The notes under the pieces: generated by a model
Seen by the model: only the letters and a program-made list of their open reading frames with translations
Told to the model about the DNA's origin: nothing
Database searches by the model: none
In this document: positions 1-12,800 of the stretch, piece by piece
Numbering within the stretch: position 1 is the first letter of the stretch
How the letters are laid out: every line of letters starts with the position of its first letter
Assembly (NCBI RefSeq): GCF_030867145.1
Contig: NC_134414.1
Location: forward strand, 81,892,504 to 81,956,503
Length of the DNA stretch: 64,000 nucleotides
Source of the DNA: Opisthocomus hoazin
Lineage: Eukaryota > Chordata > Aves > Opisthocomiformes > Opisthocomidae
Reading direction: 5' to 3'
Translations under genes and position numbers: made by a program

Positions 1-3000
1 ACAAAGACCGAAATATGTTCAAAAAGCTATGTCTAGTGGATTATGGAGGAAAAAGGACCCTACATAGGCTTATCTTGAAGCTGGCAGGTGCATGTGGTTG
101 ATTCAGTGCTTGTTATTATGAGCCACTCCTGATTCTCAGTGGGAACCTGGTGTTTGTTCATTCCCTCTCTCTTTTCTTCTTTGAACATCAAAGTGAGCAC
201 CATCCTGTCTCCTTGCTGGTGCGGATTCTAAGTAAGGCTTTTAGCTTCCCTAGAATTTGTTTTCAGGCCTGTTGAAGAATTCTGCCTCCGGCAGTGTCAG
301 ATGTACTACTGCTGTGAGTAAGTAGCATAAGAAATTGGTGATCTTGGTTAAAAAAACTCTAACAAGTTTCACATAAAATCATGCTGACTGTGGTGATTCA
401 CATTACTTTTGCTGTCTTTTCTGTGTTGCAATCTGTAGCTGCAGAGCAGGGTCTAAAACAACTCGCCAAAGTTACTTGGTTGAAAATCCTTGGTTTGTTC
501 TGAGAAGCTATTGTTAGGTATTAAAGCTGAGGAGCCACTTCTGATGATAATGATTTCTAAATTTACATCTTCATGTGATGTGTGTTAATCCAGAAAATAC
601 GTGAACAGATTTATAAATTTATACAGCATGGTTTTAGTGTGATTCTAATCATACACTTACTTTTCTCATAATTCACTAAGAATTCAGTGGTATTCGCCAT
701 AGGGCTTCACAGCTTGAAAACAATTTGTTTGAAACTTAGTACTGTTCATACTAGGTGTTTTCCATGAAAAATCCTATTGTCATTCAGCACAAAGAATTGA
801 AAGTTATGCATAATGATGCGGTTGACACCTAAAAATTCAGTTGCAATGAATTTTAAATACCTACACCTTTGGCTTTCAAACGTAAGAGATCAAATCTTCT
901 TTTGCAGCTTAAAGTCAGTAAGTGAAACCCTGTGTACATTAGATTTAATGCAACTTTGTTCTTGGTTTCATTTTAAGTGGGCATTTTCAGGTAAATGGGA
1001 TACTTTCACAAGTTTATATGAAAAATCTGATCCTTATTTTTCAGTTATAAAAATAAAACATTTATAGAGACAGAGTTCCAAATAACATTGTAAATGAGGC
1101 CAGTCAAGTAACACTTCCTCCTTGAAAACAAGGATTATAAAGAACAAGTAATGATAAAATCTTTTGATTTTAAACCCCCTGTGAATCCTTAATGGATTAG
1201 TGATGCCTCTATACAATTTTAAAATAGCTAGGACATGCTTCTCTCTTTGCACTAGAAATATTTTAGTGTTGCATGGTTTCAATCAATATTTCTTTATCCA
1301 TTTAATTATCTCTGTCATGATTCACTCTGTTAAGAAGGCCATAATATGTACCCCACATCTGATTCTCAAAAGAGACAATTCGTTTCTTTTCTGTATGGGG
1401 TATTTGCAAGAGTTTCTTAGAAGCTGTATTTCTTTGGCCGTTTGCTTCCTTGTGGTTCTGACCACAACTTTTGCCCCACAGGTATAGGGCATGAAACCAT
1501 ACGTAGGGTATGGTAATTTACCATACCAACTTGCTGAACTATTTGATGAGTAGCCTCTGTGTTTTCAGATGTATTGCTTATGTAAAGATTCAGCTTCTGT
1601 AGCTAAAAGAATTTTCAGAAGCAGTAAGAAGATTACGTGTTCAGTTTTGTGGTTGTTATTTAAAACTGTATTTTAAGAATTAAACTCCCACTCGTTTCAC
1701 AGTTTGCTTTTTTTATTAATCTACCCCCCACGTTCCTCTCAGTGGTTGTTTTATTACCTTTATTTGGCTGAAGATGCCTGTTGCCTAACACAGAAGTGTT
1801 TTTCTTTGCTGAATCTTTGTGTCCTTTGAGAATAATTTTATTGCTAAAGTAGCCTTCAGTGTTTTTTTGTTTTGTTTTTATGTATGCTCATATTTATTCT
1901 TTTAACCTTTTGGAAAATTGCTGTAGGAGCAGTTTACTTGCACAACTGTCCTTTTGAACCACTCCATGTAAGCAACTCTTTATTCATTGTTTTCTGGAAC
2001 ACGTGTAACTTGCTTGAGCTGTTATGATAACAGGAGATTTGAAAGTTCCTTTTTTTTTTTTCCCATTTGCTTCTTCTGGAAATTGTGATTTAAAATGTTA
2101 TTGGAGTTTGCTTAGCGAAGGGTTCTGCAACGTGTGGATGGATGATTCATTGTTTTTTGGTGAAGTTTAACACTACTGGTATTCTACTGAGGTGGAGGGG
2201 TCTGTTTCAACATCAGCAAACGTCAGGTGGATGTGCATGATGCGAATTCAGGTCTGGCTGGAGATGAGTGGGAGGTAGGGCAGAAAGGGGGGGAAGAGGA
2301 CAGCACAGCAGTGGGTCTGTGCTTTGCTCTGGATTTGGAGGACAAGAAAAATGAAGATACTTAGTACCTGAGATCTTGTCAGCGGCACCAGCCATACTTC
2401 ATTGCATACCTTGATGCTAGGTTATAGGTTTGAACTCACTCAGTTTGGCAGCCTCTGGCTGAGACAGCCATGAGGTCATTTGTTGGGTTCTCTGCAACTA
2501 GTTCTGTCAGATTCTTTCCTTGTGTCTCTCAGAGAACCTGGAAACTGTATGACAGGGTGTTTTTCTTGTCATTGTTTGGTTGTTTTAATTTATTTAACAT
2601 AACTGCTTGTCCCTCACGTTGATGGTGGTTTTAAACAAGTAGTTCAACACAAGTATTTATTGCAGCTCTGTAGAGCTGAGTGGAATTCTGCTCATCTGTG
2701 TGACCCGCTCATCTTGTTCTGGTTAACTTTGCAGCCTGGAAAGCTGAGGTCTTCATTCTGTTCTGAGGATGCTGTTTACCTCCCTGAATCATGGTTGGAA
2801 TTGATGATCTTAGAGGTCTTTACCAACCTATGATTCTATGATTCCATGAATTGTAGGTTCTGGCCCTCTGCAGGAGAACCCCGATAGCAGTGGTTCTGTC
2901 AAAGGGCAGAGCTGAAGAAGCAGCCCCTGGTGATACTACCACAGCCCTGGTATCTCTACAAAATACGTTATGTCTGCTGTTGTGCAGGAGTGTACATTTC

Positions 3001-3689
3001 TTTCTTTTTTATTGTTCTTTTTTTCCCATGTGTTTCTTGACAATGAGGAACACTCCTAATTTTCTTGGTGTTACTTGAGGTAGGGATCCTTAGCTTCTGG
3101 GAGGTGCACTGGTCTCAGCAGGAATTTCTCTGCATTTATTCAGGCAGCACCAGTTACTCCAGTACAAGGAGGACAGAGCAAAGAATGATGCCTGTTGGGT
3201 TGATTCAGCGAGGTCACAGAAAGAAGGACATTTCTGGCTAGTACTTAACATCCTGGTTTTTTCCTTAGCTTTTGGCACTGTATAAACAAGAACATTTTCC
3301 TTATCAGTTGTATTATACTATGTCAGTTAAATGTAAAATCTAAATATTTTCACATTGGCCTTTTTTGATTTACATTATGTTTAGGCAATAAGACTTGGGG
3401 AATTATTTGTTTAGGGCTAGTGCAAAACCTCATACCTGTTGTTATGTAAATCAGGCAAACAAAAAATAATAAAAAATTCAGAGACATACATTCTGCAGTC
3501 GTGTTCACTGGATTTTCTATTCAGTTGTGTCTTCTGGGGGAGTCTGGGGAAGCCAATTGCTTATCACAGGAACTGCAGGTTGCTGTAAGCCTCAACCTGT
3601 CAGTTAGCTGGAGGAGGGAGATTGTAGGAACCTGTCAAAAGAGCTTATGTTAATGCTGTAAAGTGACTCTTCTGAATATTTGCTCACAG
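1..3689. other. GYG2 intron 1 or 5' flank, no gene recognised
   Basis: AT-rich DNA with stop-dense frames. There is no CpG-rich promoter-like stretch and no convincing start exon. The only recognisable repeat is a CR1 3' tail at 2791-2850. It is most likely the interior of the first intron, with the promoter upstream of the window. Confidence 0.55.
2791..2850 (+). repeat. CR1 LINE 3'-terminal fragment
   Basis: Short copy of the typical CR1 3' end: a TTGATGATCTTAGAGGTCTT block followed by the (ATTCTATG)-type octamer tail at 2829-2848. 5'-truncated and in sense orientation. Confidence 0.8.
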
Positions 3690-3831
3690 TAACGGATCAA
3701 GCCTTTGTGACCCTTGCTACCGATGATGTGTACTGTCAAGGCGCTCTGGTTCTTGGACAGTCATTGAGGAACCATACAACGTCTAGAAAATTGGCAGTAC
3801 TAATTACATCACAGGTTTCCAGTGGGATGAG
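3690..3831 (+). CDS. GYG2: GYG2 coding exon 2
   Basis: Acceptor TGCTCACAG ends at 3689 and donor GTAAGG starts at 3832. The exon begins with the last two bases of a Val codon and encodes [20 protein letters not shown] and onward to SSGM plus two bases of Arg. This is the first beta-strand and UDP-binding part of the GT8 fold. Confidence 0.93.
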
Positions 3832-6800
3832 GTAAGGATTCACGTATTTTTGGAGGTTGATAATGTGGAAGAATAAGCAACAGTGTGAATTATTTTAATA
3901 GACTTCCTGTTGATTTCACAGCATTATGGCTAGAAGTTTCCCCTTGGCTAGAAATTTCTGAGAAGAGTCCCAAATAACATCCATGATAAGGTCATAAGCC
4001 TAATAAAATTCACTTGCAAAAGCAGAGCTTGTGGCTGGAAGTTGTCTTGAGCCCGTAGTTGGGAACGGAAGCTGGAAGTTTGGGAACTAAGGTTTAGTGT
4101 CGTGCTTTTGAGCCAAAATAAAGGCACTGCTGTTTTTTTCCCTAAGTGTTTCTCTTTTAGAACGAGCAAGATATGTAACCACCTGTGACATCAGAACTCT
4201 CCAAAAAACTTAGGGACTCAGACGTTTCAGATGGCTAATCTTCTTAAAATATTGGTGCGTGGCTATCATGATGAGAAATTAATTTATTTTCTTTTTTTTT
4301 ATCACTTCCCAGTTTGGGTTGTGATTCTGCAGGCACTACAGAATTGCATGTACAGAAATCTTGTTAAATCTGTTGAACTCAAGCCCTGTTATTTGGAAGT
4401 GTGTGGTGTTTGTTAAAAGGAACATGAGATGCCACAGCTACTTAAACTCTTAGTTCTGCTATGGCTTAGGAAGTGTGCAAGCTCCTGATTTCTGTACGCC
4501 ATGTGAGTGTATTTGCAATGTATCTGGACCAAGAAACATATTTTCCCATTTTTTTTCTGTGATTGAATGTGCAGAAATATGTTTTTACAGGCTTTTTAAA
4601 GTATGGATTTTGTCAGAATGCTCTAACCTTCCTGAGGGAATACTGTATATGTGTGACACCTGGGTGAATACTGAGTCCATCAGTTTTTTCATCCCCATTC
4701 AATGGGGGGAAAAAACCTTTATAACATATTTTTTAATCAAGGATAGCATTTTAAAAAAAGCACGTCACTGAACTATGTTTCTGAAAAACTGTACCTACTC
4801 TTAGTTCTTTCCCAGTTAACTCCTGTCCCTTGAAGATCAGTCAGGCAAAAGCCAATAACTCTGAAATCTGGATAATCAGCACAGGCTTTTCTTTTTCTGA
4901 GTTTGCATGACATCCAGGACTTAATAGTGTAATGTAAATAAATAAGCTGTGTTTAAAAGGATTACCTACTTTGGTATGACCTATAAAATTCCCATGAAAG
5001 ACATGCATAGAAAAAAAATGTCTTCCTAAAAGTCGAATTTGAGACAATTCATAGTTGTGAACAAGTATATATTGCCTGTTTTAAAAGGTGCAGTTTTGAA
5101 GCTGCATTTACTTGGGCATAATAAGCGCAAATAACTGTGCTGGCAGTGCAGGCACATCCTGTGCAGTGCCCAGGGAATGCAGTGTGTGCTGTGCTTAACA
5201 GTCAGTTGTGCAGGATGAAAGCTGCTTTCATTTCTGTGGGTGTTTCTGTAGGAGATGAAGTATCTAAAGTAGGGACTGGTTTCTCTTCCACACAGCGCCT
5301 GTCACTTTTTGAGGTTTGCCAGCGCCGTAGTGGAAGAGGCGGTAGTTTACGGCCTGATCACTGCCACTGTTTACAAGGACTTTTCACTTTTGACTTCTTA
5401 TGCTAGCCAATCAATCTAGCCTTTGTTAGTGTCATAAAAAATGTCATGCTTCTGTGTGTCACTGTTTCCATGCCAGGATTGAACTCTAATGAACCTCTCT
5501 AAACTCCCTTCTTGCTCTCCACTGCTTGCTCTGGTAGGTCTGTCCTTCGCAGTGTGTTTGACGAAGTCATCGAGGTGGATGCACTTGACAGTTCTGACTC
5601 ACTCCGTTTGGCTCTGATGCGGAGGCCAGAACTGGGCGTAACCTTCACTAAGCTTCACTGTTGGACTCTGACTCATTATAGCAAATGTGTCTTCATGGAT
5701 GCAGACACTTTGGTGAGTAGAGCAGGAGCCGTGGAAACGTTTGTGCCTGTCGCGAAGAGCTGCTCTGAGCGTGGGAGGCTTCCTGGTCAGGCAGCCTATG
5801 GGGCCTATGAAGTGATCAGATTTGCTGGTGGTCATATAATCATAGAATGTTAGAGGTTGGAAGGGACCTCTGTGGGTCATCTAGTCCAACCCTCCTGCCG
5901 AAGCAGGGTCACCTACAGAAGGCTGCACAGGACCTTGTCCAGGTGGGTCTTGAATATCTCCAGAGAAGGAGACTCCACAACCTCTCTGGGCAGCCTGTTC
6001 CAGGGCTCCGTCACCCTCGGAGGGAAGAAGTTCTTCCTCATGTTCAGATGGAACTTCCTCTGCTTCAGTTTGTGCCCATTGCCCCTTGTCCTGTCGCTGG
6101 GCACCACTGAAAAGAGTCTGGCCCCATCCTCCTAACACCCACCCTTGAGATATTTGTAGACATTTATAAGGTCCCCTCTCCGCCTTCTTCAGGCTGAACA
6201 AGCCCAGCTCCCTCAGCCTTTCCTCATAGGACAGATGCTCCAGTCCCCTCACCATCCTTGTAGCCCACCGCTGGACTCTCTCCAGTAGCTCTTCATCTTT
6301 CTTGAAGTGGGGAGCCCAGAACTGGACACAGTACTCCAGATGGGGCCTCACTAGGGCAGAGCAGAGGGGAAGGAGAACCTCCCTCGACCTGCTGGCCACA
6401 CTCCTCTTAATGCACCCCAGGATGCCATTGGCCTTCTTGGCAAGCAGAGCACACTGCTGGCTCATGGTCAACTTGTTTTCCACCAGGACACCCAGGTCCC
6501 TCTCCGCAGAGCTGCTCTTCAGCAGGTCCGCCCCAAGCCTGTACTGGTGCATGGGGTTGTTCCTCCCCAGGTGCAGGACCCTGCACTTGCCCTTGTTGAA
6601 CTTCATCAGGTTCCTCTCTGCCCAACTCTCCAGCCTGTCCAGGTCACGCTGAATGGCAGCACAGCCTGCCGGTGTATCAGCGACTCCTCCCAGCTTTGTG
6701 TCATCAGCAAACTTGCTGAGGGTACACTCTGTCCCTTCATCCAGGTCATTGATGAAGAAGCTGAACAAGACTGGGCCCAGTACTGACCCCTGGGGGACAC

Positions 6801-9800
6801 CACTAGTTACTGGCCTAAGAGTCCCAGGAGCTCCAGCTGCATTGTTTTGGCAATGCTCACAGTTTTGCCAGCTGCATAGAAATAAATCGTTTTAAGAGAA
6901 GCCTCAGGACTGTCCTCAAAAGATATCACAAACACACGCTGTGTGAATGGGTCTCTGACAGGTGTTTAAATTATATCTTTGTCATATAATTTCATTTGGA
7001 CTTATTCTGGTCAAGAAGGCAGACAAGTTTTAAAATGGGGGCGAGGAAGCCCAGACACATTAATTACTTTTCAAAAAAAATTTTTTAGAGGTATGTAGAG
7101 AAAAATGACTGTAGTGTTGGCAAGGACAATCATGTCGGCTTTCCCCTGCGCTTATATGGCTCACTTTGGAAGACTGGGATGCATTTTAATTTAGTGGGAT
7201 TGTATTTGAATTAGAAACCAAATTAAGTTATTCCTCTCAGGGGGTGAGGTGGGGAGGCTAATGATTTCCTGCTTTACATTAAATATAAAGGAGGAAGACA
7301 AACATTTCTTTTTGTTTTAAATTCAATGAAGTAATCTTTCTCCTAAAAAAAAAAAAAAAAAAAAAAAAAAGTTGTTCTGCTTTTCAGTGGCTCAGTTGTG
7401 GCTGGGGTCCAGACTTTCAGCAACTGCACAGCTGTCTTTCTACCAGATTTAACCTGATTGATTTTTCCTACTTCCTTCTGAAGCTTAAAAACCAAACCAA
7501 AGCAAACCTCTGAGCTTAACTTGCAATAGAAAACTGGTAACAAGACGCAGTTTTACTGCCATCCCATTAGTCAGTCTGTTGCTAACTCAAATTATTTGGA
7601 TTCCCAGCTTTCATTTACTCTGTTGCAGTTACTGAGAATAATGGACTCTAGGAAGGTGAGCTAAGAAAGAAGGAAATTGTGTGTTTTCATTGTATGTTAT
7701 ACTATTTAAAGGGACTTTCTGGAGAGTCTTGAAGGTTCAGGAAATAATTTCTCAGGGTTTGTGCTTTTATCAGAGAAATCAGGGAAAGCCACAATTAATG
7801 TTGCCATTTTATATTAAAGATTCTAACCCCTAGCATTTTTTGCATTGCTACTGCTTTTATGTTCTGCAAGCTGTATACTTGGCCAAACTAGCAATTGATA
7901 CTGATTTAGCTGCTCGTGTTCTAGAAAAATTTGCTCTAACAATTTTTCCTTTTTCCTACTGTCTCTAAGGTGCTTTGCAATGTTGATGAATTGTTTGATC
8001 GAGAAGAGTTTTCGGCAGCTCCTGATTCTGGCTGGCCTGACTGCTTTAACAGTGGTGTATTTGTCTTCCGACCTTCTTTGAAAACGTACAACCGACTGCT
8101 CCGGTTTGCTGCTGAGCATGGCAGCTTTGATGGTAAGGGGTAAGGCATAAGTGATGAAGTGCAAGATGTTACATTCCTTCTCAGTAAGCTGTTTTTTCCA
8201 TAGCTTCCATGCTATCAGGGCGAACAGAGGAAGGCAGGAGTTCTCTGGCCTGTACATAATTGGGCCCCCCGCAAAAATGTAAGGTGCAGACCTTTGCCTC
8301 TTACACTGTACTTAAGACCCATTGACTTATTGCTGACTGTGCTTCCCAGAAAAGGGCAATAAGGGACATTGTGTCTGAGTCGTGCTCAGTAAGTTTTAAT
8401 TTTGATGTCTGGTTTAGGAGAGAGAAATACAGCTGATCGTCAGTCTTCTGCTCTGAGGGAGACCAAAACCCTTTCCTTCTCCTTTCTTCATATATTACAG
8501 TAGGACTCCATTTATACTGAACGTGTATCGGAGTGGATCAGGTATTATTCACTTGTGCCTGCTCACGTGGCCATATTGTCAAGTCCAAGTTGCAGTCCCA
8601 TGAACACATCAGTCTCGCTCTCATTTTTGGATGTGAAATTGTGACATAAATTTGAGTGTATGCATAATTATAGTAATACTGTTTTATGTATTCTTTAGGC
8701 GGTGATCAAGGCTTGTTGAATAGCTTCTTCAGCAACTGGGCAACAGCAGATATTGGCAAACACTTACCTTTCCTCTATAACTTAAGCAGCAGTGCTGTAT
8801 ACACCTACATCCCTGCTTTCAATCAGTAAGTAGTAACACTTCTGACAGGCTGTAAACCTCTGTAGTTTGTTAATGAACATTCTATTGTAAGAGAGAATAA
8901 TAGTAGCATATTCTGTAGATTATAAATTACAGTAGTCAGAAATGGTATTACATAACTAACTTAAATGCAATATGAATGTCTTGCATCTGGACACAGAGAG
9001 AGCCCCAGAGTTGGCTACATTGTCTCATGTTGTTTCAGAGAAGATTTTCTCATATTTGAAAAGATGTAGATTACTTTAGCATTAGATTCTGACATCTTTA
9101 CTTTGAAAGTTGTTCCTTTCTTTTCCAGTCAGTTCTATAGGAAACAGTTGGGTTTCCTTTTTTGATTTTTTTTAAGCCATTTCCTAGATTCTTACGTAAA
9201 ACAAAATTTGTGCTAGTAATTAGATGACTTCAAACAATGCAGTTAGAGAAAGTTTTCTGGCAGAAGGCAAGTTGGATTTAGGGTGTCATGAATTACGGTT
9301 CCAGTTACACAAAACACTCTTACTGGAAGGTGAACTTAGGATGATGTATTTATTAGTAATTTAACGCGGGATCAGTAATAACCAATTTTGTTGATTAGGT
9401 ATTTGAAGTGGTATTTATTTGTTTGTGGACAGAGTATGCAGGGGGATGGGAAATGGTACTGCCTCAGCCTGTCACTTTTCCTTCATGAACTTTTCTACTG
9501 GATTCAGCAGCTGGAAGCAAATGACAATGCAGCCTTTTGTTTTCTGTATGCTAAACGAGATACCTTAAACTAATAAGACAGAGAAAATATAAATGTATAT
9601 ACTCATACTGAATGTCTTGCTGTTGAAAAAATGTTGAAATTACCTCAGCAGTGAGAGTAAACATGTTTCTTTAGCAGTTTATATCAGCTAAAAAAGAAAA
9701 TATTTAATATATAGTCCCTCTATGTTTACTCTCTCTCTACAGGTTTGGTAGAGATGCCAAAGTTGTTCACTTCTTGGGAGCAACAAAGCCCTGGAACTAC

Positions 9801-12800
9801 AAATACAACCTTCAAACAAAGAGAGTTATGCAGGATGGCACCACCTCTGGATCTTTTCACCAGCTGTCATTTCTTGCGCTCTGGTGGAATATATACAGTG
9901 CCAATGTATTGCCTTTGTTAGAAAAATTTCAAAAGATGGAAGAATCAGAATCTGAGGAATGCAAGGTAATTAATAAGGAGTTAATGGGAATATGCTGGAA
10001 TCACAAGAAAAATTCTGAAAATTATGTGTTTGCTGAAGGAAAGAATTACATGGGAAAACATAGTATCTGTTGATTGGTAGGAGCAGTGATTGCTTCTAGA
10101 AGCATCTAAACTAGCAGTTTTGGAAAGATTTGTAGTACTATTGGCTTTCCAAAGATTTCCCTCAGCCCTTTTCTTAATTAATGAAGAGTCTGTATGGGAA
10201 TATGTATATGTAGATTCTGCAAATTAAACACAAAGTGTGATACAAATTAGCCAGAGAGGGTGATAATCTGGCTATGAAACAAACACACTTTTGACTTTTT
10301 GAAGATAAGTTGATGTAGACCATCAAATGAGCCCTTTGTCTCTACTAAAATTTACTTTTTCAGAACTGCATTATAATTTGTTTTATGAGGGTCATAGCAA
10401 ATAAATCAGATATGCAAAGGCATTGTTAATTACACTTAGGATATTATATTCAGTACTCCTACGTCATCAAACATTTACTAAGGTAAATTTGTTTTTTTCT
10501 TCAAAGGAGTGCATCAATATATGGTTTCCATGAGCAGAATAAAAAAAATATGCTGATAAATAGACGATTTCTTGGAGACCAGAAGCATAAAGTAATGAGT
10601 AGGAGAAGTATGATTTTTAATTTTGTATCCAGACATGAAAATTTAGATCACTTTTAGGCATATGTAAATATTTTCTTAATGTTTTTTAATATAGACTATT
10701 ACCATCGTTGAACTAATTGCGTGGTCCCAGAAGATCAGTTGGACAATTACCATCAAAGCCTCAGAGAGGAATTTGGTTTGCTAACCTCTTAACAAATTGG
10801 AAAGCAGAGGAAGGAATGGATAGTTTTTAGTCTCGTACTTTAACATATTTTAATTTTTAAGAAATTGTGCGGTAAAGAGATAGTTCAGCTACAGTAACAT
10901 GAAGGTAGAAATATCTGTTAATTTACCTCCTGATGATGCTGGCATACTCATGAGTGCAAAAATCTAAATTGCAACATACTCTGAATCTAGGACCACAGAA
11001 TTTTTTAGTTTATTAACTTACTCCTTTAATGCTGAAATCCCTGTAAGGAAGTGAAACTGTTGCAAATATGATATTAATTTCCTGCAAAATACTATTTCAG
11101 TGGTAAAAAAGTGGTTCTTCTTTTTGCTAGCACACTTTCAATGGAGTTGAAATTACACTGAAAAAGGTCAGTCCTTATGTGGCCAATTCTCTGCAAATGC
11201 CTGTGCTTCCAGAGCAGCCGTACGAAATACATCCCACAGCACGTTCACCTGAGGAACTCACTTTTGAAACTGTAAGTATGTTATATATTGCTATGTGTAA
11301 TAACAAAGTAAAATGGTATACTAAAATGAGATTTTTTTAAATTATGCTTCTGATCTGGGAGATTATATCTTCTTCAATTTAGCTGCAGCTGTTGAGGTTT
11401 CTTGCCAGCATCAGAAATAGCCTAAAGAGTATTTATTTTCTTCAGTCATGCATGCATGATGTGTCTGGAGCTGAAAGAGTTTTCATTGAATTTTACGAAG
11501 ATATTGCTTATTGAAAGTTGTTAGGTACTTAATAAAGTGTAATATAAAAAAAATCTGTTACCAAAGTGATTTTTGAATATTAATACTATTGTGAATTAAT
11601 ATATTTAAAACTAGAATTCTTTCTGTCACTTCTCTGTAGAAATTGCTACTTTTTTCCAGAAGTGTTGACTCGGAAAACTGTTTCTGAAATTTCTGTGATT
11701 TGGGCAACAAGGAGTGTCTTAAAAGAATCCACTGATGAGCATTGCAGGAGTTCTGGTTCTTTTGTCATTCTTCTTGTATTTGGGTGCTTCTGCTGCACTG
11801 ACAAGGGCAAGTGTTTGGGGCAGTATTTGCTGGGCGAACTATTTTACCTTTGTTTTAGAAGTCATTGTTCTGTTCTCATTCTACACATATAAAACTTTCA
11901 TGAGTTACAGAGCAAGCTATTATCCTAAAATTAGGGGTTTTTTTCTCTTTGAAGTTTGGCCTTGTGAATAGTAGACATCTACAGTTAGCTGGCTTTCCAG
12001 GCTGTTTCTGTAGTCACTGACAGCCACTCTTGAACCTATTTTAGGATGAGGTGAGCTGCCCACTGGAGGTACTTATCCTAGATTGATTACAGTAGGAGCT
12101 TAGATTCAATGCCGTTCTGATAGCTAAAGCTGGGTGAGATGAATTTTGTCCTTGATGATAATGTGTTTCATTCCTTTTCCTCCCATTCACTGCATTCCTC
12201 TGCCCTAAGACTGAAATCGATTTGTATTGTATGAATTCTCATGATAAGGAAACTATGAAAAAATATTCTCCTACTAAAACCTCAGTGGCTGTATTTTAGC
12301 AACCTGTGTGTGAAGCTGAACAAAGCGATTCTAACGTCCATCTCTCTGAGCCTGAGCCTGACAGACCTTCGAAACAACTTGTACTTCATCCTGTGCTTCA
12401 GGAAACCTCAGAACTGGTACATATCACTTTCTGCATTGTACTTCTGTTGATAATTGCATGCGTGTCTTTGCCAACATAATTTTAGGGAATCTCAACTAAT
12501 TATGATGCAATGTGCAAATAAATTCTTGAATTTTTTAGCTATGTAATTCCTTAACTGCTTCCAATATTGGGGTATGATCCCTTTCTATCACTTACACATT
12601 TAAAAATGAGAAGTATATTTTCTTGTGCTAGACCCCAGGTAATAAATGCATGGTGTTAATTTTAGCTCTCCAATACTAATACAACAAATTTGTCTGGGGT
12701 TTTTTTGTTCTGTTTTTTTTTTTTTTCTTTCGTATTTTTTTTTTTTTTACCTGCTGAAGTGATGTTTCCAAGCAAGTGGAAAATGAATGTACAGTGAGTC

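Noticed and set aside
1-3689. Search for the GYG2 start exon (an ATGnnnG-type mini exon)
   Set aside because: A seven-base coding exon cannot be identified without a promoter or transcript evidence, and there is no CpG-rich 5' region in this stretch.
7345-7370. Poly(A) run as tail of a processed retrocopy
   Set aside because: No coding-like sequence or target duplication upstream; treated as a simple homopolymer.
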